64,000 nt of DNA, from NCBI RefSeq assembly GCF_016906535.1, contig NC_057371.1:2294001-2358000 (forward strand). Reading direction: 5' to 3'. Shown piece by piece: positions 26,301 to 36,899 of this stretch (the stretch's first letter is position 1; each line of letters starts with the position of its first letter). Under the pieces are notes generated by a model. That model saw only the letters and a list, made by a program, of their open reading frames with translations, did no database searches and was not told the DNA's origin. This DNA comes from Rhizoctonia solani. Lineage: Eukaryota > Basidiomycota > Agaricomycetes > Cantharellales > Ceratobasidiaceae. Position numbers and translations under genes: made by a program.

Positions 26301-27374
26301 CTTACCGTCAGCCTTGCAGGTCGACTTGCCCCTCCTTACGCTCTCGGAAACTACAGCAAGCACGCCCCAAAGTTCTCCCCACTGTGTAGAGTTTTAGGAC
26401 GCAATGATGTTCGAGTAGGTCAATTACCCACCGCAACTGGACCAGCCTTTGCAAATATTCTAGGGTGCTTGCTTCCTATCATCTTAGCGTATTCATCGTT
26501 GTAAATAATCACCTGGCTACTACCCATAAGTATTTGGCTCTTAATAATAGGTTAGACATACTCGGGCCATCCCCAAAATAATGCGCCCTATAAACAGGAT
26601 TGAGATCAACTGGCCTGTAGAATACATGCGACTTACAGACACAGGCGTTTCCATAAGATATTGGACCATTAACTCCAAAAGTACAGGCCAAGATTCTCTC
26701 GGGCCAAGCGGCGTCGTTTCCCACGGATATGTGTCAACCAACCGGGATGGGAGTTCTGCTGGGTTGATGGCCAACGCGGACTGTGATGGCATTGAGCTAC
26801 TGTCAGATTTACTCATTCTCGATCGAATGTGTGGTCCAATGGCACCTGGCATCAACGGAAAGTCGGGAAGTCGTAAATTAGGGTCTTTCCGCCTCCGACT
26901 TTCTCCCTGGGTTTCCGATCGCAAAAAGTTCATCGGAGCTTTGCGAGGGGAGGCAGTAAAAACGTATGAATTGCTTGAAGAGCCAACCTCGGGTATTGTT
27001 ATTGGCAGCTCAATCGGAGTGGGTGTGAGCTCGAGGTCAATAGAAGTATGGTCGCGGGGAAGCCATGCGGGACGAAGGTTAATCGCATGAGAGTATCCAA
27101 TAGACCTTGATGTGCTCTGGGAGTCACTATGTGTTGGGTTGGAAAGCCAGACAATATCTTCGTCAGAAGCGATAGCTGAGAAAAATGTTTGATCGTCAAG
27201 GATTCCCGATTCGTCGTGGCCAACCAGCAGTTCGCGAAGCGAGGAATTCCCGTAGATAAACTCAAGCGACGGACGCGGACCAGTATTAGAACACAGAATG
27301 AATGCAGGCTCGGGATAGGCATCCAGGAATCCCACCAAGGGGACTTGTTGTAAGGCGTTCGTGCTCCCCAGCAT
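20394..27374 (-). CDS. dual hybrid histidine kinase, copy 2 (PAS/GAF-HK1-REC1-PAS-HK2-REC2)
   Basis: Very large cytosolic-type sensor kinase, read 27374 to 20394 through many introns. Order seen: PAS-like N-terminus ([14 protein letters not shown]), a second PAS ([13 protein letters not shown]), a GAF-like exon at 24915-25637, HK1 with [17 protein letters not shown] (His at 25146-25148), HATPase at about 24.06-24.6 kb, and REC1 with [13 protein letters not shown] at about 23.6 kb. Then follow a PAS ([11 protein letters not shown]), HK2 with [12 protein letters not shown] (His at 22667-22669), HATPase with [15 protein letters not shown] and FGGSGLGL boxes, and REC2 with DLEMPVMDGF, ending [13 protein letters not shown] and a stop at 20394. 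Such kinases autophosphorylate on His, pass phosphate to Asp and then to an HPt protein. Two complete kinase modules in one chain match the dual histidine kinases known from Agaricomycetes. One frame break exists in REC1 at the GGGG run near 23735, where one base appears missing; the rest is open. The signal sensed is unknown. Confidence 0.82.
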
Positions 27375-27808
27375 AGGCGCTGTGGTGGCAGTCTCCAGGA
27401 GAATCCAGACCGGGACACTTGGGTAAATAAACTAGGTCCAAATATATGACGTAGCTGCATACAGTAATTTCACCTGTTCGAGCCAAATCAGGGCTCAATG
27501 CGGGGCCGGATCGAGAGTCATTTGAGATCGACGGACCCGAAACTGTGTTTTAAATTCGGCGCCGATAGATGTGGCACACTCTTCTTTAGTAGGACGAGCA
27601 ATTCAATTCCTATAACTTCAAGCTTCCAGAGTCGTCGTAAATAATTCTTAATACTTCAGTCAATTGAACCCGCTTTGGTTCACTCCATATTGCGTCGCCT
27701 ATCAATAGGCATAATTGTATTGCATGCTATGAACAGGTACAGCCGAGTGGATATCGACTTATGCATGATGATATCAATCACTCGTCATCCAAGGCTTACC
27801 AAACACCC

Positions 27809-28627
27809 TCATGTCCAGGTAGCATTGCAAGCGAGGTTTCCAGGGAGCCCACAGTTACTCTACAAGTCGGCCAAGTTATAAGTATCCATGCTTATCAATA
27901 CCAATACTCATTACTTACCAGCCAATCGTGATACTTGAGCAGATGTCCTTCATAGACCCCAGGAGAATCAAAGACAAACTGTGTTGCATATGATTTTTGC
28001 GAACAATTTCCATCCAGTTGCGCATATTTGATCAAGCCTAGGACAGCAGCATAAGTACTATATAGCACACAGACCTCGACAGTGACTTACCGAAAACGGA
28101 ATACGAAGAGCCTCCGTCCCAATAAACATCCGTCGGAAACTGCCTAGGAATAAGAAACTCAAACTTGGAAATTTTTATGAAATTACCCACGTGCTCTAGA
28201 CTTTTAACTGCTTTTGGGACATTTGTCCAAGCGGACAAAATCTGGTCTGCTCCTTGGAAAACGCTAGGACCAATGATAAATGTTCCTTGCGCCCCGTTGC
28301 CAGCGAAGTTTTTAACGAAACGTTGCCCATCAGCAGAGACTGTGCTTTCAGTCAATGGGTATACGACCTGAGAAACGGTAGATTTAGCATGTTCGCCATA
28401 CAGTACTAATCACTTGAGCACAAAAGCTTACGGACCCCATTGAGCCAAGATTTGAAGCCTTCGGGCACATCTGAGCAAGACAAGTACATTAGAAATTGGT
28501 CACGCAAGATGTATTCTCAGGACAACTTACTGGAAGCAGGGCTGAAATAGGTTGTATTCACAGCAATCACTGACGTTTGTGTTAAGAGTGCACCGAAAAC
28601 AAAAGCGGATACAACCGAGCGAGACAT
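27809..28627 (-). CDS. small secreted protein, unknown function
   Basis: I do not recognise the family. Read from 28627: MSRSVVSAFVFGALLTQ is a typical signal peptide, with likely cleavage near TSVIAVN. Later exons encode NVPEGFKSWLNG, then 28038-28355 with GAQGTFIIGPSVFQGAD and TDVYWDGGSSYSVFG. An exon at about 27920-28040 follows with LIKYAQLDGNCSQKSYATQF and SPGVYEGHLLKYHDWL, and a last exon SNCGLPGNLACNATWT with the stop at 27809. Few cysteines, two N-glycosylation sites, roughly 190 residues. Exons 2 and 3 join only if the GGGG run at 28435-28438 had one base fewer, so this is either a read error or a true frameshift. Secretion and size would fit a cell-wall or host-interaction protein, but nothing in the sequence proves that. 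Confidence 0.6.
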
Positions 28628-30869
28628 AGTGGAAAGCATATCAGTACCTGTTTTGGAGGAAGCTAAATGTACTGTCTATTTTATACCTAGTAAATTCCTT
28701 TTTTGTTATCAAAAGCTCAAGGCTGAAAAGTACCCGTTGCGTCGCGGCGGAGTGATCGTCTGAGGGAGTGCGTTTAATATGGAATGTTGAGGAATCTGGC
28801 ACATGGTGTTCTGGGGACTGGAATTCAAACGCGACTTGCGACCAATGCGGGGCTCCAGTTCACGTTAACAGATCATGAATGTCTTCAGACTTACCCTGAA
28901 GTTTACAAGACCCCCTTGATTATAAGGTTAACGTTCCATTTTACACCTCCGCTTTTGAGAAACTCCATGAATTGCCCCTCTCAATGTGGCATGTTCAGCT
29001 ACAGTTTGTACCATAAATATTGAGAAACCTTCATTTGTTGCTCGCCATTCAGTCTGAGGAACTATCCACTTGGATGGCAGGATCGAAACTAATCTGAAGC
29101 TCGAAATACGATCTCCCTATGTATTCAGGACTCAAGGTGCATACTAATCACAGGGATATGCATATTTAGAAAGAGGGGATTCAGATTGGGTATCACTTGG
29201 TTCTAAATACGAATTGATTACGGCCCTTTGTCCTTGGTGCAGACTCCGTGCCTACACACGACGAATATATCAAATAATCCCACTTGGCAAGAGATTCCCT
29301 TTCTTATTTGAACAGACTACGAGACTAGATTCCAGCAGAGCGAATTAACATTCTGATATCAATGGCGTAGCGACTTCCATATTGCCATCGCTTAATCCTT
29401 TAGCCAATACATCTGATCAGACTGAAGCGAGCGGTCGTTTTTAACAATGGAAGTCCGGCCAAGTGCCTTATCCAAAGTCAGTACATAAGCGGCAAGTACA
29501 ATAATTATTAAAGTCTATCCAAGAATGAGTCAGGAATTGTACTAAAGACTAAGCGAAAGCTGGGATTCGATTACAACTGCAGTGTTTATTTACGCTTTAT
29601 ATACTAATGAATGCCACATACTTCGCGTGCGTATATGCATCGAGCCAAGGAGTCAGTCTAGTCTACGATTCCTACAGTAATCCCTGGACTGGATATGATG
29701 CCGTAGTTTTAGCTGGCCGATTTTATCTAAAGCAAGTATGTCAAGTCAATAACATGATCGCCCTACGCCCGATGCGATACTTTCTGACCATGAATTTGCT
29801 TAGTTTCTATTTGATCTTTAAACTTCCACTGTGACTGGTTATCCACATATATATTTGTTATTAACGCTTCGTATATTGCACCAACCAACGTTCGCTTCCC
29901 CTCTCCCGTTTAGTTTATACAAAACTATGAGTAACAACATCACAGCGCAAGTATTGAGTGTGCAAACTACAGCACACTCTTCTCGTCCTGGATTCTCCCC
30001 TCACTCTCATTGAACCGCCTCAAACCTATGATCATTCTGGAGAATGTTGCATTGATATACTCTGTACTGCCCTTCTGTGGCACTGTGAAAATAAACCTAC
30101 CTAATACTAGGAGGAGGATCCCTTAATAACCGCCAGATCGCGTTCTACCTACTCAAAGCGAGCGTTTATTTCTTAAGTACCAGGGAACAACACGGATATT
30201 TCTTTGGGGTCGCCAGTAATTTAAGGTGGGGATTCGGGTCACAAAGCAAATGGAATAAGTTACAATATCATTTAAGTACATACAGGGTGCTTAATTCTCC
30301 TAACCCTCTTTGTCGTCGCCTGCGCATTCTTCCGCCTGAAAAGTTGTTTTTTCGAGCCTTGGGGTGCAATCCACGATCACCCACTCCCCTGCAGATCGCC
30401 TTCCGTTGTCAATATACGTCCTGACAAACTTTTCGTAGCAGTGATATCAAGAATGAAGGAGCACCCGAACTGAATCAATGACAGTAGTTCTTGGAAAGCA
30501 TCTCTTTCGATGTGCTTGGACTCTTTTACATGAGCGAGAACATGGGTGGTAGTCTAGGAGGTGCGCGATATCTGTGTGTTAATTACGATTATATGCGCAA
30601 AATTCTCACGCGAAGAAGCTGGCCGCACCGACCAGACGGACCCTCCCCCCCTGGGTACCGTTTGTGTTTGATTTCTAGCTATACACTGTCATTTGGTTTA
30701 ATCGGCTTACTTATGTACAAGTCCATTGAGCGTATAACGTCTCGGGTGGGACTCTCTTACACCTGTCTTTACTTTTGAACCACAACAATCGAGAGTTTTA
30801 TGGATTGTCATTATCTCGGCGACACGGTTGGCATCGACGTTCGTATTGACAAGTGGACAATAGTAGAGA
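28628..30869. other. intergenic, nothing recognised
   Basis: About 2.2 kb between the secreted protein and the left edge of the tandem array. Small open frames at 29607-29834 and 30491-30778 have no motif and no homologous block elsewhere in the window. No RNA gene or transposon end was seen. Confidence 0.5.
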
Positions 30870-31110
30870 CTTACAGTGGAACGAGCAATCTTCGAGTAGT
30901 ATGTGCCATTTTGGAGTAGCCTTTTTTTGCTGAAAATCGTCACTATAATAGGTGGACGCAAGTGTTATCCCAATACACCTCGCCGCTCGTCTGCACCATA
31001 CTGCCCACGGTATTGCGGAAAGGGCAGCTGACGTTATCAAAGCGATTCGGGATTCTAGGTTTGAATTATATTTGAAGCGATTTGTTTTCGGGATTGGATT
31101 ACTGGGACGC
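30870..31110 (+). pseudogene. GMC oxidoreductase C-terminal fragment (array tail)
   Basis: Only the last part of a GMC flavoprotein oxidase remains. GTSNLRV-like sequence ends at a gtatgt..ataatag intron, then VDASVIPIHLAARLHH and GIAERAADVIKA follow. This is the family's conserved C-terminal block, in which the His after IP is a catalytic residue; it is kept here. Upstream similarity to the other array copies stops near 30870, which marks the left border of the duplicated segment. Confidence 0.7.
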
Positions 31111-31701
31111 TGTTTTGTCAAGTTTTTCAGGCTGAGGTTGGATGCCTTTGCACCATATATAGTAGGTACGAGCCCCGTGGATGAGCTTTATATGGTATGA
31201 CTTCCTATGAGTTCATATGTATTGTGACTTATTCAATGACTATAGTTTCGCTCATATGCGCCAGGAGACTGCTGGAAGGCAGGATAGTTGTCATGTCATA
31301 TTATGAGCCATTTCGCACTGTCAATTACATGCCTGCGATAGCTTTCATCTCCAGTGCAGTTTTCCATTTACCGCTTAACTTTGGGTTGGTGAGATACCTT
31401 GAGAAATACGCGTCTTGTGGATCCTGAGCTCGAATGCTAGGTGGGACACCATAGCATTCATATTTGAGTACAAGCGCACCTAGCATGTCGGGCCTTACTC
31501 GAGTGGGGGCTGATTGGAGCAGAGAATCACAGAGCACGGCAGACTGTTATATTGCCCAAACACATGAAATACATGATACTGCAGTGCACAAACGTCCACG
31601 AATATATACAAAGCACACTATGAACCGCTCGGTATCTATCATCATCTCACATCTCAATACATGACCAGTTATCGTCCGAATCAGCAGTGCTCACCTCACT
31701 C

Positions 31702-34700
31702 TCAGCCAACAAAGCATCGACGCCAATCGTCCCCAAGCAGCAAACGCTGACTATAGTCCGCCCGACACGTGCCTCCAGGCCCAATCGTGTAAACAATCTC
31801 GAGGGAGGGGAAAAGCTTGAGCAGATCAGGTGGAACCCAGAAAACAAGCTGTGAGTCACGGTTGCATGCCCACCCATCGCTGTCGATCGTCAGTCCACCG
31901 GCAATCGCACTAAAGGGCTTCCTCTGGTCTGAGCTCGAAGAGGCAGATTGGGATATGTCGGATGCAGCGCCCCTTCCTGGTGCCTTCCATACTCGAATCG
32001 TCGCGTCATCCGAGCCTGAGACAATACATGCACCGTCGGGCGAACATGCCACCGAGTTGATGCCACGTTGATGTCCTTGAAGTGGCTCACATGCAGGAGC
32101 CCCATCTTCCACCCTCCACACTCGAACGCTTCGATCATCCGAGCCAGATACGATGTGATTGCTGTCGGGTGTGAACACAACTGACCTAACCGAATCCTGA
32201 TGTGCGTCGAGAGGACCGAGGACCAACTTGCCACTGTGCGAGTCAAAGGTGCAGATAGTGCAATCTGCGGACCCGGAAGCAACGAGTCTGCCATCAGGCG
32301 AGAACGTCACCGACAAGATAGGCCCCTTATGCTGCTGCGACCCAAACGGATCGAACACGAGTGATAGCGTCTGCGACTCCCACATCCGAATCTTCCCGTC
32401 GTCACACACAGAAACAACATGCGTGCCGTCGGGGGAGAATGCCGCTGAGCTGACCTCGTCGTTGTGCGTTCCAACCAGGTCTGTGGGCGCCAGAGTCCCA
32501 TTGTCCACATCCCACATGCGTATGGTCTTGTCCTTAGAGGCAGAAACAACGTGTCTGCTATTGGGTGAGAACAACACCGACCGTATCGTTCTTTCATGCC
32601 CTCGAAGTGGACCGGATAGCAGCTTGCCGCTTGTGGCATCCCATAGACATATGCATTCATCGTCGCCACCAGAAACAAGGTACCTGCCGTTGAGTGAAAA
32701 CGCCACCGACCTGATCTCATCCGTGTGTGCGACAAGTGGCCGGAGAGCGGGAGTGCCATCGTGTGTGTTGAACATGTAGATCGCTTTGTCGCCACCCGCT
32801 GCGGCGATGCGTGATCTATCAGGCGAGATCGCAACTGACCAGACATCCTTGGTTGGTGCGTTGGAGTGTGAGGTGTGAGATGATGTCGAGTGGAGTGGAT
32901 TCCACATCTTGACGCCATCCCTTGAGCATGATGCGACTCGTGTGCCGTCGGGTGAGAACGCAGCGGAGTAAGCATAACCGTCGTGTTTGCCAAGTAGGCA
33001 AGGGTTGGAGTAGCCGTTCTCTACATCCCATATATACACGCACCAATCCCAAGAGCCAGTGACGAGTTTGTCTCCGAGTGGCGAGAACCCAATGGATGTG
33101 ATTATGTCGTTGTGTACTTTGGGTGGGGAGTGTGTGGCGGTGCCGTCCTGTAGACTCCAGACGCGCAGTTCACCGGATTCATGGCCAGTGACAAGGTGCT
33201 TGCTGTCTGGTGAAAAGGCAATTGAACAGACTGGGGATTGATGAGCATCGAATGGAAAAGAGAGAGACTTGCTGGTAGATGCGTCGTAAACAACAATGGG
33301 ACACTCATAGCTACCCAAGCCACATGCGATATGCTTGCCATCAGGAGAGAACGCCGTGCAGAGGACTTCACCAGAATGTTGTTTGATGGAGTTGGGTATC
33401 AGACTGCCGTTGCCACTGTCCCACATCCGCATTGTCTCATCCCTGGACCCTGAGAGGATGTGCTTGCCGTCGGGTGAGAACGATACTGACGCCACTGCGC
33501 TTTCATGCCCCTTGATGACGTCATATATGCAACTGCCTGTCTGCGCGTCTCGCACAAGCATTGTACCGTCACCAGAGCCAGAGACAAGCAGCAGTCCGTC
33601 GGTGGAATATGCTACGGATCTGACCGAATCGGTGTGTCCCTCGAGGGGGCCAAGAGCCACTGTTCCATTGTGCGCATGAAGTATATGTACTGTGCCATCT
33701 TCGAATCCAATTGCAAATCGAGACCCATCGGGAGAGAACGCCAGTGAGAGGGCCTCCGAGGGCATCTGCCATGTCGCAAGCAGCGCCGTTGGACTTTGTT
33801 CCATCACGGAGCCTTCCAGCCTCAGAAGATCTTGAGTACGACCCCGGTACTGCTTGTACACCGAGCTAGTCGGATGGCAAAATGCCAATGCGGAGATGTA
33901 TATATGCGGCGTCGACTGCGAAACCGACCCGGCAGCATACTTTGATACAAAGATCGACGAGTCGTTCAGCAGCCTGACCACATCTGATGATGCGTCTTCG
34001 GCCTATCACTCGTCATCAGCCTTGTACTGATACTGCACTGCTCAAGTGCCTTACCGTCAGCCATGACTTGAGCGCCAACAGCATGCCTATCCCTTTGTCC
34101 AGCGTACGCTTCAGGCTCACTACCTCCATCCAGAACAGCAGCCGATATGATAGAAACTCGTCCAGCCCTTTCCGAACCATCTCACATGGCGCGCTCTTGA
34201 CTACATGATCTCCCCAATGGTGCGCTGCGTATGACAGCGTTGGCGAGATTGACTTTGCTATCCGGTATTCCAGGTCTTCCACTTTGCTATCGGGTATAAA
34301 CGACGTCTCCAGACCACAGATGTTGAATCGCAGCTGGTCTTGCATCACCTCGAAGCACCGTTCGGCGAGCAGCTGACTGTGCTTCGCTTCGTCGCAGTAG
34401 AACTTTGCCGACCGTGCCTTGTCGAACATATAGTCAGGGAACGATGCATGTAGCGTCGTGATCGTCCCAGTCGCTTGTGACACGTGCAGCACCGAATATA
34501 GAGACTGCAGCAGTATGTCAGCCTTTGTCGCTTTGATCCCCGTCAGAGCTCCGACCGTATCGACGTCGATCGGCTCTCGTGCGCAAATTGCTGTCCAAAC
34601 TATTGCAAGTGTCTGGTCTTGCTCTTCCTGATCCAGGTTCGAGTCGTGGACTGCCGCATCCAGAATCGTAGCATATAGCTTGTCAATGTCTGCGTGTCGG

Positions 34701-36533
34701 TTGGCCAATTTCGAAGACGAGTGCAGGATCGCCTCAAGCCGGTCTTGATCCACCATCGTGCCTCTTCTCCGAATGTACCGAATTGCCGTGGCTGCATATA
34801 TGAACAGGTTCCCGGAGAGCTTGGCGAGTTTGATCAGATCATGCTCAGAGACGCCGTTGCGAAGTTCGTCACGAAGGTATAGCTCGATGTCTGCTTCCAC
34901 TAGCGACTTTTCGATCTCGTGTAGCACGCACATCGACCGGTTGCGGTCAGACTGCGCCTCGATCCTTTGGCGGATGTCCGGCTCGGGTCGGCTGGTGACG
35001 AAAAACTTGAGAGGCAAGTCGGGAGTGACTCTGAAAAGTACGTCAAGGATCGTTCGCACGCCGTTCGTGTTGCTGCATTCATCGAGCGCATCGATCACGA
35101 CCACAAGCCCTTTTGTCATCCCGGTCTTCATTCTTGATAGCGGCTCCTTGATCAGTCGCTCACACTGCCTGTCGATCGACTGTGACTTGATGTTCGGCTG
35201 CTGCTCCAGAGCCCCCCGCAACGCTGATCGAAAAGAAGGTAAACGCTGTGCCAGCTGACAGGCGATAGTCGGTATGATTCTTCCCACGTTTTGACATTCC
35301 TCAGATGTGCGGGTGCAGAAGAAACTGGCCCCGAGTTCACCGCGATCTTCAAGACACTGGGCAAAGGTGTATGCGATGGTTGTCTTGCCTGTGCCGGCCA
35401 TTCCGTTCATCCAGTAGACATTGGGCTTGTTTCGATCGACCGACCACTGATCAAGCTCGAGCAAGATCTTCGACCGAGTGTTCGGAGTGCATGCTCGACG
35501 ATTCACATCATAGGACAGCAGTGAGTTGTAGATCGCCGAGTCTACAGGTGACAAACCGGCGAGGCGAGAGTCCTGACGGAACGCGCGTCAATCTTCATGT
35601 TTATCACTCAGATTTCCAGCTCACCGTGCGCTGTGCTTCGACTGCATCCCACGTGTTCAAGCTCGCTTCGGTCTGTGCCTATTTTAGCAGTGACGCTTAC
35701 CAGTGCATACCTGTCTCCCACCTTGATCTTCTCCAGGATGTCCGCTATGTGCCTATACGCTTGTAGTATCTCCTCCTCATCCTGTTCCGCGTTCCTGAGG
35801 TATCTTGCTGTTCGGTCGTTCTGCTTGCTGCGGATGGCCGCCACTTGCTCTTCCATTGACCTATCTATTTTGTGAGCTTCCCGGATTCGACCTGCTTTGC
35901 GTCACTCACGTTGCGATTCTTTCAAGGAACTCCGAAACCTCTGTCGACTTGGCCTCTTGTTTATGCTGTTGGAGCCACTCGGCGAGCGATGATAGTCGTG
36001 CTGCCAGTGCCTCCATTTCGGTACAGTTGTTAGAGCTCAGCTACACAAGAGTCTGAATCAGTCACGGTGTAGCAGGGGAAATGACACAAACCACCGACCT
36101 CCATGTGCTCGACGGAGGCTAAAAGTCCTCCAATCGCAGCGTGTAGAGGCGGAAAAACCTGCGCTGCGCTATGCAATGTTTTTAGCGTACCGGTCAGGGC
36201 TCGTATGGCTGAAGGCGCAGGAGTGATTGGCCGAGGAACGCTGACGGCCGCGGTGTCTGTAGCCGCGTCGGGGCCTTCGAGAGGATTGGTTGCGATCGGC
36301 AGTTGATCTGTGTCTGAGTGTCGCAACGGGCCGTTGGAGGGCACCGCATCATCAACGGCAGAACGTGACTGAGAGGCGGCTGGTTCCGCGGGCAAAGACT
36401 GAGTATCAGGGTGAATGGAAGGTATGGAAGTGGAAAGACTCGATGCGCTGCCGGGCGTAAGTTTTGCTATGATTTTGTTTTTCTTGCGCCTGAAGTAGGC
36501 GCGAACGCCTGTCCCTTTATCCGGCGAATCCAT
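31702..36533 (-). CDS. NACHT-WD40 NLR protein, array copy A
   Basis: Six exons (36533-36099, 36040-35910, 35860-35722, 35678-35625, 35572-34055, 34002-31702) join in frame to about 1,525 residues. The N-terminus (MDSPDKGTG, then [10 protein letters not shown], then a Ser/Pro-rich stretch and a helical region with [20 protein letters not shown]) is no known effector domain that I can name. The NACHT NTPase has Walker [10 protein letters not shown] near residue 310 and Walker [11 protein letters not shown] near 410. Then come a winged-helix-like part ([16 protein letters not shown]) and 14 WD40 repeats from about residue 846 to 1430, enough for two seven-blade propellers. The C-terminal tail contains [16 protein letters not shown] and ends at [10 protein letters not shown]. 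Fungal STAND proteins of this kind (HET-D/E class) sense ligands with the WD40 part and oligomerise through NACHT to trigger incompatibility or defence. All reading frames are open, so it is probably functional. The nearest relatives are copies B and C. Confidence 0.9.
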
Positions 36534-36899
36534 TGACCGACGGTAGTCGTTGACCTGCACAAGCGCACAAGCGCTTGAGGCTGCTCAGATCAAGGGCGAA
36601 TCATCGGCGCTTGCACGAACACCTAGCCGAAGTTTCGCATTTGTCATCGAACTAAGCAGTGTCAGTGTCAGCTCTGGCGACTCGAGCACGTTTGACGTGG
36701 GGTGATCATGCTTCGGGGCCTAAGAGACTTATCGTGTAAAGTGGTGGAGATGCATGATATGAAAGGGTCAAGTAGCTGGCCGGCTCTGAGGTTGGCACAA
36801 AAATCCGTCATTGACGAATTACGATCCTGTATCAGGACTTTGCTTGTTATACGCACTCCCACATCTCACTCGACGACACGAGGGCATCCCAACATCTCA

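Noticed and set aside
26581..27090. 169-codon plus-strand frame
   Set aside because: Antisense to the N-terminal PAS exon of kinase copy 2, which has clear paralogy to copy 1 on the minus strand.
32228..33679. Long plus-strand open frames across the NLR WD40 exons (also in 42.0-44.6 and 52.2-54.1 kb)
   Set aside because: They are antisense shadows of the periodic WD40 repeats; their products are repetitive (SPSGEN, SLEPET type) and follow the 42-43-codon period of the real frame.
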